Source of the DNA: Bombus terrestris
Taxonomy: Eukaryota; Arthropoda; Insecta; Hymenoptera; Apidae
DNA length: 64,000 nucleotides
Direction of reading: 5' to 3'
Assembly: GCF_910591885.1 (NCBI RefSeq)
Contig: NC_063275.1
Coordinates: 8,110,501 to 8,174,500, forward strand
Every line of letters begins with the position of its first letter. The stretch's first letter is position 1. Below the pieces are notes generated by a model, which made no database searches, was not told the DNA's origin, and was given only the letters and a program-made list of their open reading frames with translations. Position numbers and translations under genes: made by a program. Below are positions 26,201 through 36,556 of this stretch, piece after piece.

Positions 26201-28877
26201 ACCCTCCTTGACGATTTGAACATTAATATCGAATCGTTACACGGTGGATTCGATTGTAATGTGGAAGAGGTGTGTTTTATTGTATATTCTGCTTATTATT
26301 AGATCGCGGATGTTTATGCGTATATAAGAAATTTCAGAGATACACAGAATGCATATAATCTGTAAAAACACATAAAATATTAAAAATGTGACATTTATCA
26401 TGTTTAATAAGTATTATAAATCCCTGCTTAAGTTTCGTCTCTTTAATTAAATTCATAAAAATATAAATTTGCATAAACATCCGTAGTCTGCTTACTAGTA
26501 TTAGAGGATGTATGTTCATATAAATTGATGATTTCATATAAAACATGAGCTATGTCAATGTTTGTCTTCTTCCACGAAAGCGAAGAAATATTTTATTTTT
26601 ACTACTGTATCTTTAACTCTGTTCAATAGATTTCAATATTATTTAAGAATATGCCCATGATATTATACAATTACTGTGGGTATTATTTGAAACTATACCG
26701 TACAAGAATTATAGGTATCCAATTAAATCATAAAGTTGTGGACTTCATAATTAACATTGTTTCTGAGCTAAATGTATCTAAATTAGGTTGCTAGAGTGAA
26801 TGATGCACCCTTATTTCAATTGGATATTTTTCATTAAATAGATAAAAGAAGTAATCAATAGATACTTAAAGATATCAATCTTCTTCAAAATATCTTCTTC
26901 AATGCTGTTATCGTACGAAATCATGTCGATATATGATTTATTGTTTGAAGAAACAATGATGATCCTATAATAAGTACTTTACTCTAAAGATTGCGAAGAT
27001 AGCCTTGCTCGCTTAACAAGGTATTCTTGATAAAGTTATTGTTATGAGAAATAGTTTTGATTAGGATTATTTTCGTAGAACTAAAATTTTTGTTCAACAA
27101 TGAAACAGGATATATATATAGAGAGTAAGTCTCCTAACGTGACGAAGTATATAACTCGTAATTTATTCGTTGTACGAAAACATATTTCAAACAGAAGTTG
27201 TATAATATGTAGAAGGTCATACAGTGCCCTAATATATTTTTTTCTTACCTTTTTTTTTAACGAGATATTAGGGTCACCTTCAGTTTTTTAAATAGAATGT
27301 CTAATATTTTTTCTCAAATTCGGATAAATCGTCAAATTTTACACAATGTGGGACTTAAAGTTAATAATTAATACTGAAATATCTTCAAATTAATAATCTT
27401 CTGTTAGGAAATATGCTCAGCCAACGTTTTTTAACACAACTTTATTTATAATAGGAGGTCATATTTGTAAACGTGATCCTTAGAGTGAGCACCTTAGAGC
27501 GATTGTCTCAAAAACAACGTCTTGCTGGGAACCTTAAAACAAACCTCTCGCAAATACGAGAATACATATGTGCCTTATTTTAATAAAAAAACTAGTCAAA
27601 AAATAATTGTTAATAACTCTGGCAATTCATACGATTTTAAATGATAAAAAGCAAGTATCATTAGTGATCAATGTAATATTTGTAAAATTATTCACAAGAA
27701 AATAGTCAAGTATTGGAAACTTTACAGTTATATTAAAATATTTAAATTTTCAAGTATTTTTTCTTTGTATTTCTTTAATTGATACTTACATGATCTTCTA
27801 TAATTTGTGAATGCTTAATTTTAATTCATTTTAAATTTTCCAATAACATTTACTTAATACTTGATAATCTTAATTGATTAACAGGAAAGCGTAATAGCTT
27901 TCAGAAGATAATATTATGCAAATAAATTTAAAATTAATTACGCACACTAATGAAATTTCATATTTAATTTCTGTTTGAATTTTTGAAGTATCTTATACAC
28001 AGTTATTGTGAAATAAGAAAATTAATGTGACAAAGAATTTTATTTTCATACATTTATGACTCTGTTAATTATTAGTTGTATGTTTACTCCGTTGATTGTA
28101 TTTTTTTATTACCAAGCAGCAATTAATTATGAATTTTTAATTATATTTATATAAACATAACACATTTCACAGGATAATTAAATTAGTAATATGATCTATA
28201 TTTTTAGAAAAATAATGTATATTGTGTCTATCCATTGATATATTGTAAACATATTTTCGAATTTAATTCTTACATCTTTATTCTTTCATTAAAACGTCAA
28301 ATCGTCTTCTCTTAGTACCTAATTGTCATGTCATCAGCTATTGTGAACATTTCGTGCTGTATATTTAAGATCTCTATCGTGTTAAAACATAATCGCTTTT
28401 GCACGAAACAGTATATTTTCAACTCTATCTGATCAAGTTTTCCGGAAAATGTCTTCATATCAGTTCATTAGTCCATCTACTCGATGCGTCAAAGCTGACC
28501 AAATCAATGATTATTTCTTATTACGGACAAATAAAAAGTCATTTTAAAGAAATGTTTCAATTGATTACAATTATACTAAGGGGGTAATGAAAAGTGAATT
28601 ATACGAAACTTATAATTATTGGTTTATACTAATCTTGAACATTGAACGATTTCAGGTGATCAAACACGAATTGTCAATGGACGGGACGTTAGACTTTAAC
28701 TTCCAGCAAGGTGTGATGGGCACGGCTGCGATCCAAGTGAGCGACAGTAACGTTGGTCAGAACGGTACCGTGTCCCAAAACAACGTGGTTGGCACGACGG
28801 CTGGAAACGCGCCCGCAGGAGTTTACGTGAGCACCAACGCAGCGACTCCTGCTGCTTCTCCCTCTTGGGTTCACTAG
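17115..28877 (+). CDS. foxo: FoxO transcription factor, 3' part: six spliced coding exons, 405 residues, N-terminus off-window
   Basis: FoxO is the forkhead factor that binds insulin-responsive elements in the nucleus and is expelled from it when Akt phosphorylates it downstream of insulin/TOR signalling. Joining 17115-17236, 17318-17512, 22324-22439, 24409-24638, 25937-26269 and 28656-28877 gives one uninterrupted frame: every split codon is restored and every junction is AG/GT. In order the partial protein carries forkhead helix 3 and wing 2 (residues 1-36, NSIRHNLSLHSRF then GKSSWWM), an NLS (about 39-64), an Akt-type site with Thr at 44, a second Akt/SGK-type site with Ser at 111 followed by SSCGRLSP, a Ser/Thr-Pro-rich stretch, Q261-274, and the C-terminal activation region (about 311-348), ending SWVH. 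FoxO proteins have a further 150 or so residues before this; they are not in the window. Introns are 81, 4811, 1969, 1298 and 2386 bp. The assignment is very secure; exact splice choices are inferred. Confidence 0.96.
17291..17317 (+). other. Possible alternative 5' extension of the FoxO NLS exon (27 nt, in frame)
   Basis: Two AG acceptors, at 17289-17290 and 17316-17317, are 27 nt apart with no stop between them, so both keep the frame. The upstream choice would insert nine codons (PRSSLMCHR) between the RRR run and AITM. That turns RRRAIT into CHRAIT, removing the arginines needed for Akt, and creates RRRPRS, another RxRxxS match. Which site is used cannot be told from sequence. The downstream site matches the known spacing in the family better. 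Confidence 0.35.
17318..17512 (+). CDS. foxo: FoxO exon: Akt site and nuclear localisation segment
   Basis: The exon begins at gtcacag|GGCAATAACC and completes the Arg codon. It encodes RAITMETSKFEKRRGRV, then RKKIEALRNGG, DATPSPSNSV and SEGLDLFPDSP-like sequence (here NEGLDLFPDSP) ending FQLSPDF. The basic cluster KRRGRVRKK is the FoxO NLS. RRRAIT spans the junction with the preceding exon and fits RxRxxS/T, the second Akt site, with Thr where FoxO proteins normally have Ser. The donor is CG|gtatgt, phase 2. An alternative in-frame acceptor lies 27 nt upstream (cacacacag at 17282-17290), which would make the preceding intron only 54 bp. A continuous reading frame running 17256-17528 through the intron is fortuitous. 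Confidence 0.95.
17513..22323 (+). other. FoxO intron, 4.8 kb, mostly featureless
   Basis: The intron runs from CG|gtatgt to the cgag acceptor. It is very A+T-rich up to about 20.4 kb, where I see nothing beyond short AT microsatellites (for example 17897-17920). The section 20.45-21.55 kb differs in composition and is listed separately. Confidence 0.7.
20445..21560. repeat. Repeat-like block within the FoxO intron (probable decayed mobile element)
   Basis: Composition changes sharply here: long T and A runs (gaaaattttttttcatattt), CpG-bearing pieces (20880-20960) and an odd mixed-composition open frame of 77 codons on the minus strand (21139-21372). A perfect TTTGGGTT/AACCCAAA stem lies at 20695-20714. 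No terminal repeats could be defined and no transposase or polymerase is recognisable. Classing it as a repeat is a judgement from texture alone. Confidence 0.3.
22324..22439 (+). CDS. foxo: FoxO exon: third Akt/SGK-type site and SP/TP-rich linker
   Basis: The acceptor is ttttttattcgag, a less favoured GAG acceptor after a T-rich tract. The first base restores an Arg codon, giving R106-P-R-A-S-S111, the third Akt/SGK consensus, then NASSCGRLSPIPAIPG and KPEWTPTYTPSYSPEQL. Ser/Thr clusters of this kind are the casein kinase 1 and proline-directed kinase targets that follow the Akt site in FoxO proteins. The donor is TTAG|gtacgc, phase 1, a weak match. Another reading frame of this stretch is also open (22240-22425), but only this frame gives FoxO sequence and matches the phases of both neighbouring exons. 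Confidence 0.93.
24409..24638 (+). CDS. foxo: FoxO exon: linker with PPxY motif and Cys/His cluster
   Basis: The exon completes an Ala codon after cgaccatag and encodes GSLAETMKLESYQMYQ, a Pro/Gln-rich stretch, and QRCPLHGLQPCACQM before a good donor, ATG|gtgagt, phase 0. LAETM is characteristic of insect FoxO. Residues 174-177 are PPSY, a PPxY WW-domain ligand. C209, H212, C217 and C219 form a compact Cys/His cluster in an otherwise disordered linker. The acceptor has only a short pyrimidine run (tattcttttcattg) 20 or so bases upstream. The minus-strand open frame 24211-24822 is the shadow of this exon. Confidence 0.93.
25937..26269 (+). CDS. foxo: FoxO exon: polyglutamine tract and start of the C-terminal activation region
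   Basis: The exon starts at tatcag|AACTTGAGT, phase 0, giving NLSPVAGMSPSYQQSEPSP, then a Gln-rich section with 14 consecutive Gln (261-274, bases 26054-26095, an interrupted CAG/CAA pattern). A Ser/Thr/Pro-rich stretch (SSPPQTPTPCGSTPS) follows, then MMGQLMGALNNSTLLDD and LNINIESLHGGFDCNVEE. The last part is the first half of FoxO conserved region 3, which in other animals recruits CBP/p300. The donor is GAG|gtgtgt, a modest match; if the intron is kept, ten more codons lead to a stop at 26300-26302. The polyQ also produces an open polyCys shadow on the minus strand. Confidence 0.94.
28656..28877 (+). CDS. foxo: FoxO last canonical coding exon, ending SWVH and TAG
   Basis: The exon follows gatttcag and starts VIKHELSMDGTLDFNF, the second half of conserved region 3 (the amphipathic activation helix plus the LDFNF box shared with vertebrate FOXO). 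A Val/Asn/Gly/Ala-rich segment then leads to ASPSWVH and TAG at 28875-28877. Vertebrate FOXO proteins end SWVPG at the same point, so this stop is the ancestral one. G+C and codon third positions are clearly higher than in flanking introns. The next bases keep the same composition and frame. Confidence 0.94.
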   Translation: MIKHELSMDGTLDFNFQQGVMGTAAIQVSDSNVGQNGTVSQNNVVGTTAGNAPAGVYVSTNAATPAASPSWVH

Positions 28878-28977
28878 CAGTGGACCCCACTGCCCTCGAC
28901 ACCCCCGTCGTCCCTGTCATCGTCATTACTAGACGGACAAGAGAATTTCCACGGACAGCCCGAGGGACAGTTCATCG
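28878..28977 (+). other. Coding-like sequence after the FoxO stop, up to a strong splice donor
   Basis: After TAG the same frame stays open for 33 codons and one base, rich in Pro, Ser, Leu and Gly (WTPLPSTPPSSLSSSLLDG is the start after one Gln), then meets CG|gtgagt at 28977/28978. If that donor is skipped, the frame ends at TGA 29025-29027. The bases just before (tgcttctccctcttgggttcactagcag, 28853-28880) look like a pyrimidine tract plus acceptor, and splicing at 28880/28881 from the phase-0 donor at 26269 would also read this frame. It could instead be a 3' UTR exon. Confidence 0.5.
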
Positions 28978-29376
28978 GTGAGTCAAGTATCATTTATTTC
29001 AAAGAATTATACAGATCAGTTCTGTGATACGTCGAACATGAGGAATGGTAAAAAATTACTAGGAATTTTCTATTAAAAACATTTAAAAAAGGTAGATTTT
29101 TTTAGAATATATAGCACAAATGACACTTGTACCGCCTATGAGATAAACACTAGCTATTTCTTTCATAATACTTTCATTTTTAACTTGTTAATGGGATATT
29201 AACGCCTCTACGTTTTTTGGATTATTTTCGAATTATATTGTTCTATCATTAGAAAATTTAAGATAAAAGAAAATAAGAATTAATTATTAATATGCATATT
29301 AATATGCAATTTTACGTTAAACGTTTTATTAACATGCCAAAAGTCCAGCTTTCTATTAAAGTGAGATCTAGATTTC

Positions 29377-29425
29377 AATAAAATCTTTAGTCTTTAAAAG
29401 TGAATAAAAATAAATTTCTGTTGTG
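29377..29425 (+). terminator. Candidate FoxO poly(A) signals
   Basis: AATAAA occurs at 29377-29382 and 29403-29408, about 500-530 bp after the FoxO stop, and the second is followed by a GT-rich stretch (tctgttgtgtatgtc). This is the first place downstream of the gene where paired AATAAA motifs and a GT-rich element sit together. In A+T-rich DNA AATAAA is frequent by chance, and a downstream 3' UTR exon would move the true end. Confidence 0.35.
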
Positions 29426-32400
29426 TATGTCAATTTAGATCCTTACGAATTTCAATGCGATATAAATTATTTTCAGTAGGAATGAAAATTTTTAACTTTT
29501 TATTTTTAGCATGTAAAAAAATGGTGGACTTCGAAATTATTATGCCTAAGACATTGTGCCCGGTTAATAGGCTAATAAAGATATACATTTTTTTATTGTT
29601 ATGGGCTTATCGCCATTTATTCTTATCAATAGTCACAAAATGACGTGACTACGCATCAAGAAATTATTTAGAGGCGTGAAGATGAAACGTAAATTAAATA
29701 ACGCGCAAGTCCGAGATCTAAATCTAAGGGCTGTTTTAATGGTTAATAGTTGGAATAGTATTGTTAAAAATTAATTAAAAGTATTTTTTAAGAGAGAACA
29801 CAATTCTTTCGTAGTATTTTTTATCAATCTTCATATGCAAACAATATTTTGTTGGTCACATAGAGAAATTTAACGGAGTTATATGACAACTTTGCATAAA
29901 TTTTTATCCATAAAAACGTATAAAAATAATTGAAAGATGAAGAGGAAAGGAAAAAAAACCAAGTATATCGTAAATAATGTAAATTACTTGACATCATTAA
30001 AAATATGTACATGCTAAATAGTTTGGTTAGTTAATGCGTTAATGACTTTTACTTTTGTCTTTTTCCCTATCCTTGCTCAATCTTGAAATCTGTTGTTTAG
30101 ATAAGAAATTCAATTTTATAAGCTTATCAGTTAAATAGTGATTTAATAAAGAAACAAAATGCAGTAAAATAAGAAAATTGTTCCTCAAGACATTTGAAAA
30201 TGTAATTTTGTATATCAAATTAATTTCAAGTATCACATACTAAAGATGGTTTGATGTGAAGTGAAAGATATATTATTAATTTGAAACCTTAATATCAATT
30301 GATACAATTTTAAATAAAGTAAGCGTCTATTTATAAATACATATGTTTTAATTATATTAACAAACTATACACTAGAAATATATAAGAATTATAGAAATAG
30401 TAATTTGTACACGTAAATTCAATTTTTGCGATGTTTGTCTTTGTTTTAAAAAAGTAAAATGCATGTGGGGATGTATGTTTATTTGTAGTCTCGTTATGAA
30501 TATTTACCACGTTTATACCTAATATTTGTAAAAATAATAACCTACCTGTATATTGAATTCTTTGCAAACGATTAAAGCATATTTGATTTTAACTTTTAAA
30601 GCGCGAGAAATACAAACTAATTTTTGTAAAATATTGTCAAATTTTATTTTCTATAAATTAAAGGCATCTATAGAAATAAATTATTTTGTATTGATGATTA
30701 TAATTTGTGGAATAAATATTTCCTTCCTGTTTTCATCGTTTTTATAACAAATTATACTTGTTTAGTGTAACTAATACAATAACCATCGATTATAAAAATC
30801 TGTACTCAAAGCTATCTTATTGTCAATAATTCAAATTCATGAATTCATGCCAGACAGAAAAATCAATATTTAAGAATGAACAATTTAAATAAAAAGCAGA
30901 AATGTCTCATTTGTATGCTATAACATATTTTTATGAATAATAATTGTAATAGTTATTTCATTTATAATACTATATTTTACACTATAAATCATATCTGCTC
31001 TAACGAAAATACAGTGAAGTTGAACATCGATTACATTATGTGGCATATACGTCAAAAAACAATAACTATAATTAAAATAATATGATAAATCATATAAATA
31101 ATGATAAATCAGATCACAATATAATTTTATGACAACTTTATCATATGACAGGTTCAGAAAAAGGTCAAAGACAGTAGTTTCATTCATTACTAACTTTCAA
31201 TCGAAATTTTAGCCTCAAGAGAACTATTAAAGACATGCTATTAGAAAATCATTATAGAATAATCTGTTTTAGCTTCTTGGAGAAGAACGAAGCTAGACAG
31301 TAACATATAATCATTAAAAGATTATCAATGAAGAAATGATCTCTAATCAGATTTTCTGGCCTATATGTCTGAAAGAATATGTTATCTATTAGGTAGTTAG
31401 ATGGAAAGTTTTGTGTGAGATTTTCGAGGTAAAAGAAACGACTCTTTTAATTAAAATTTATTAATTTTATAAGTTTATTAAATTTACTAATATTCAGTGT
31501 AACATTTTTTATTATTTGAGACTATATGTCGAAACATTGATTTAATCTGAGGCTATACAATTTTCCGTTTTTGTTTATTAAAATATTTTTCCATTACTTA
31601 TACACTTAATTCTCAGAGCTAATATTGTGCTTTTTTCCTAAACTGTTCTTTTTTAACTTTATAATTTGATCAAATGATAATTGGACAGCACAATATCAGG
31701 ACGGTATAGAGGATAATTACTATTATCCATTAATTTTTAAATGAAATGTTTAAAATCTCAATAATAAGTTTTCCTACAATAGATAGTATACTTTCTGTAA
31801 CTTACATTTTAATTCTCTAAATTCTCTAATTAGAGCGCAATTTTGCAGGTCATTAATGCTAAGAAATTCTGCTGCATAACAGTAACAAGCTCATATTTAT
31901 ATCTAAGACAACATAACAAATAAATAAGAGCGAATTTGATAAAATATGCCTATTGTAGGCAAAATTGCAAAAATTGTTTGTGCAACAGAAACTCACAAGC
32001 TACAACTTCTCACTTGATTATCCGAGCTGTATGGAATAGAGCATCATTCGTCTTCATATGAGATACATATTTATATTCATTTATGTTAGATTATTTTCTA
32101 AATATCAATATTAAACGGGAACAGGAAATTTTTTGGTAAAAATTTAACAGTTTCTGTTTTTCTAATTCTTTTTTTCTTTTAATTTCTATTCTCGTTTTCC
32201 AAATACAAGAAACCATTACCAAATTCTCTATTAATGATCATTTTATTAATAAGTATCTTGATAATCGAAATTCCAATGTATTATCAATTAAGAAAGTACT
32301 ATTCATAAACGCTCAGTTTATATATGTTTAGGAAAATTTACATTTTAAATTGACTTTCTAATCAATCTCATTCACAAAACTTATTATAACACTTACAGAA

Positions 32401-33080
32401 ATTTAAGGAAACCTGGAAAGTTATTGAGAAATCGTCATAACCTTTAATAATTGTTACATATCTCGTTTGAAATAATAACATGATACATTATAATAGTGAT
32501 TTAATAAATTTTTTTGCTGTAATAAAATTAATTCTTTCGTTCTGCATACCTGTCATATTTTTCAATCATTGCTTTGATCAATTTTGATATTTATATTTTT
32601 ATAGTTACTATTATCCGATACCATTTATTGTTATCACAAAAATGATTGCACAATGCAAATTCAAATGCCGAATAAATTTTTTGAAGTTTCTTATCTAATC
32701 TATCTCGAAATTTTTTCAAATAATAATGTTTGTAGTGGCCAACATATACATATTATTATAACTCTTACACATAGTTTTAACAAATTTTTACGATCTGTAT
32801 ATGTGTACTGAATAACAACTGCACCCAAATTCTGATTCATTAATTTCTTCCTTGATAATCTGAAGTAATTATCACATTTTATATAAAACTAATAGGTGTG
32901 CTAATACTTGTGGAGAAATGTACATTACTGTACATACGTCCATGTGCTTAGATGTTCCTTCGTTTTCCGCAATTTCTTCGCATATAGAGGTTTTTCAATA
33001 GGAAAATACTAAATTACCCAATCATATGTTTGCATGTTCATGTATTTCTTCCTTTTTTTCTTTCTATCGACCGAAATCTT
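29426..33080. other. A+T-rich sequence with no recognisable feature
   Basis: I see no exon-like composition, no terminal repeats and no open frame over 89 codons. If FoxO has a 3' UTR intron beginning at 28978, this is where it runs. Confidence 0.6.
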
Positions 33081-33099
33081 TGCTAATGTGTGTAGTTCG

Positions 33100-33600
33100 A
33101 AGTTTGTCCAATAACGACATGTAGCGAGCAGCGGTTGTGGATAACGTTGATCGCCGTATAGGTAAAATAATATTTGCACAACCGTGCCATAACAATGCTC
33201 ACCGGTACAGTATTTAATAAATCGCTTCCTCGTACCTTGTCCTCTCTGCGGCCAACGCGCTCACCCTTTTTATATGATGTTTCGTACGTGCCACCACATT
33301 TATATAGCACCGCGCATTCACCTGTGTTTTGTCCAAAATCGGTATTGACTTGGACTCGATAACAATTACATTTCGCTCGCCGTCGAATTATGTCGAAAAC
33401 ATTTGTACACGTGCATGGAAAAAATGTGTAAACAAACCGTTTAACTTTTTCTGTTAGACGATGCTTTGCTGTTCGCAAAAAACATTTCACGATACATTTT
33501 GGATCGAAGAAACTTTTTACGTGATTGAAAAGCATCAAGGAATACGTAGAAACAATTTTCTATGTGATTTTTATAGTTAGCAACACCTTTTACCGCTTCA
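33100..33600. other. Mixed-composition block beside the folded tandem repeat
   Basis: A 151-codon minus-strand frame (33083-33538) is open here, Cys- and Arg-containing (FFPCTCTNVFD, RRRAKCNCYRVQ), but has no domain I recognise and is overlapped by other frames. Composition matches the adjoining tandem-repeat section rather than the surroundings, so both may belong to one mobile element. On the minus strand, catataaaaagggtgagcgc (33248-33267) resembles a TATA box. Confidence 0.3.
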
Positions 33601-33604
33601 CAAC

Positions 33605-33912
33605 CACGGACGAAATATTTCATGACACGATATTGTTCATACTATGCCACGAACGAGTCATCTCGCGACACAATATCGTTCGTACTACGTTACGGACGAG
33701 ATATCTCGTGTGTTAGTTTATTAGGACGAGAGTTGTAATTACAGAAAGACAGAGTCACGGGATATCTCATCCGTGGCGTAGTACGAATGATATTGTGTCG
33801 CGGGATAACTCATCCGTAGCATCGTACATACAAACGATATTGTGTCGCGGAATAACTCGTCTGTGCCCTCGTACGTACGAACGATATTGTGTCGCGGGAT
33901 ATCTTGTCCATG
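33605..33912. repeat. Tandem repeat (43-47 bp unit) arranged as two inverted arms
   Basis: The left arm (33605-33711) holds about 2.5 units with starts at 33605, 33648 and 33691, an exact 43-bp period. The right arm (33754-33912) holds about 3.5 units in the opposite orientation, with matching points at 33768, 33811 and 33858 (43 then 47 bp). Each unit has GCGACACAATATCGTTCGTA (or its complement), an ACGGACGAG box and an ATATCTCG box. The arms are separated by about 42 bp, so a transcript would fold into a long imperfect hairpin. No coding potential is implied. Confidence 0.85.
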
Positions 33913-34039
33913 CTTCTGAAGCAGTTAAGAGAGCTTTACCCCATACATTCAAATACGTAAGTGCTTACTAAAATAACAAAATGTAGTTCAGAAAGATGTT
34001 CACCTCTTTCATTATGTCACATTGAATATATATGGCGCG

Positions 34040-34350
34040 CGGAAGTATTTGAATGATTACATTATTTCCATTACGTGAAACTTTTTGAAATTTCGTTAGG
34101 ACTGAAATGAGATACAATTATTGCCATTATAGTAGTATTTGAAACCGACTCGAGAATGTATGTACAAGTTATAAGACACTTACTGCGAACATACATTTAA
34201 TAAAAAGTTATTGTATATTCACTATGAATAGTAGCATTAAACATACAATTATTGATAAAAGTAGTCTCACTAAATATTATGGCTTATTGATATAGTGAGT
34301 AATTGACTGTTCAAGTACATACTTTGATACTCTTTGCGAAGTATATTCCA
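34040..34350 (+). repeat. Family A repeat, copy 1 (about 0.3 kb)
   Basis: The left end has AAGTATTTGAATG and then gaaactttttgaaatttcgttagg, followed by gagatacaattattgcc and ttactgcgaacatacat. The right end has tcactaaatattatgg, tgactgttcaagtacatac and ctctttgcgaagtat. These blocks recur in the same order at 41.85-42.24 kb and 57.67-58.41 kb. Between them lies about 70 bp of unshared sequence. The ends look like imperfect inverted repeats around a core AAGTATTTGAACA, in the style of Tc1/mariner-type elements. Confidence 0.55.
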
Positions 34351-35199
34351 ATACTTATATTACGTCTCCTAATTTCTGTATATGCATTTTCAAATACGCC
34401 TCTGATTTTACCAATATAATCACCATAGTCGTGTCTCGTTATACTACTAGTGAAATTTCAAAGTGTTTTGTATAATATATACATCAAAAGTTTCGAAAAG
34501 TGTACAAACACCACCGTGACTTTGTATGATGTATGATGTAAAGATACTTGTAAGGCGTAATTCTTTTGTATGGAGTTGTGTCAAAGCGTGTATTAGATGT
34601 AAAGGGAAGTCCTGTAACCCCATAGGAGAGACAATAAAGAAGAAAGTCCCTATTATTTGATTATAAAGAAAGTTTCTATTTTTCAACAAATGTATCACTT
34701 ATCTTCCTAAAAAATGGTAATACATAATTTCTAGTATTCTTATATAGACAATTATCAATTAGTTGCAAAAACGATTACTAAATAATGTAGATATCGCCAT
34801 TTAAGAACTTTAATTTTAAAACTTTGTATAAATCCACCATTAGCTTTACTTAAGCTAGTAAATATTTAACTTACTTTTTCGTCTCGCTTAAGTTTTACTA
34901 AACAATATGTTGTTCTAAATCAAAAACGCTATGTAAGAGATATATAAATCATATGAAAATAAAATTTGTGTCTTCTCTTATTAAATAAAACAAATATAAC
35001 TTATAAATTACTCATCTTCATAATATTAGACACATTGAGTTCATTCTTTATGTCTTCCTATCAAGCCAATTTAATTATCACTAAATACTCTGCTTTTAAT
35101 AAGAAGCGAGAATGCTTTATAAAAGAACAGGATACTTTGAGAAATACCATGGAAGTTTCCAAAACTTAGGATTCATTCTATTCATTCTATCCATACAGT

Positions 35200-36050
35200 T
35201 CGCTCAATCGTTGGCGATTAATCAATGATTCAAGATTAAGAGCGTAATATCTGAGGAAAGGTGGTTAAACACATGGGGTGCGAAAAATACGACTGATTTT
35301 CGCGAACGATCTGTACTCTGGGCTCCATTCAGCTAGGTTCATCGAGAATGCCGAAATGAAAAAAAAGCTGAAAAAGAGCCAACGAATTGTAATTCTGATT
35401 TGCGAATATCGAGCACTAATAAGTTGATTCGCGTTAATCGGGCTGGTTTTAAACGAGCGTTCGTATAATTCCGAAAATCATGACACATTGGGGGCTTATG
35501 TTACGATCGACTCTGCCGCTTTTTACTCGGAACACGTACGCTGATTGCGCATCGGAATTTGTTGCGATTTTGTTTTTGTAACCCACCGTGATTTCGTCGC
35601 ACATAGAGGCTCGAAAACGCGCCAGTGTTGTTCGTTGACACGTAAAATAGGAGGATTAAAAACTCATTTTTCTGCATAACCGTCCTTTTCTCTTACTGAT
35701 TAGAGAGAAGAAAGGTATAACATGATTTCTTGATGAAATCCTTTCTTGTTACTCGTCGCTATGCGTTAACACAATTTTTTATTCGGTCGATACACGTGCC
35801 GCCTTTTAATCTCCGACATGCACAAGTGTGCGGTGTAATTATAGCATTCTGTGTCTGCTTGTCGCGTTAATGGATACGAAAGTAATGTTCTCGCCATCCT
35901 TTTGTTTAGGAACAATACTTTGCCGTGCAGACTTTGCCTGCGGTAAAGAAGCAGAACATGACCTGCCTTCTTTTTCTACTGGCTATCTTAAAAGATTACT
36001 TTTTCTCCTTATTCAAAGATTAACTTTGCATAAACAACATGGCTATTAGT
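35200..36050. other. CpG-containing island, intergenic
   Basis: G+C rises here (for example 35440-35640, with ttcgtcgcac and gaaaacgcgccag) with no recognised frame; the 73-codon open frame 35828-36049 matches nothing known to me. The texture is that of an insect regulatory island or unannotated UTR exon. Confidence 0.25.
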
Positions 36051-36556
36051 GACGGAAAGAGGCACCATTACATATTTTTTAAAAGATTTTAAATTGTGAA
36101 CTTTCACTTATATCGCGTTGTATGTTATTTTTGATCCTTTTAATTAATTATGTATAAGATGTATATTTAATTAATTATAGATAAGATGAAAATATTTAAA
36201 TGAATGTACTGTATACCTACTTATACAGCCGAACGTTGTTACATTACATCCTGAAAGAAGTATTCTCTGATTCGTGGTCATTTAGTATCCGCTTTAGAAC
36301 AAACGAAGAACACGTTGAATTTATCCATAAAGTATAAAACTGAGTGAAGAATATAGAAACTATCTCCTCTGAATTTGTTGGAGCTAAGGACATCTCCTCG
36401 ACTTCCATCTGCCTTAATGTATAAATTTATTCGTTTTCAGAAGGATTTTTCTACCCTGTTCAGTGTTATAGCTGATAGATTTTGATGCGTATAAACAATC
36501 CTACTTTTCATATCTTCAAGTGCTGTTGGTTCAACTTGATAAATATGATTCTTTAA

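Larger units (their letters stand above)
22440..28655 (+). other. FoxO introns between exons at 22.3, 24.4, 25.9 and 28.7 kb
   Basis: The three intervals 22440-24408, 24639-25936 and 26270-28655 are A+T-rich and carry no gene or well-defined repeat that I can support. Open frames within them are short and unrecognised. Donors are gtacgc, gtgagt and gtgtgt; acceptors are accatag, tatcag and gatttcag. Confidence 0.7.

Noticed and set aside
26026..26223. Minus-strand frame with a polyCys run
   Set aside because: It is the complement of the FoxO polyglutamine codons, not a gene.
33083..33538. 151-codon minus-strand frame as a gene
   Set aside because: No recognisable domain, several overlapping frames, and it adjoins a folded tandem repeat of similar composition; kept only as part of a possible element.
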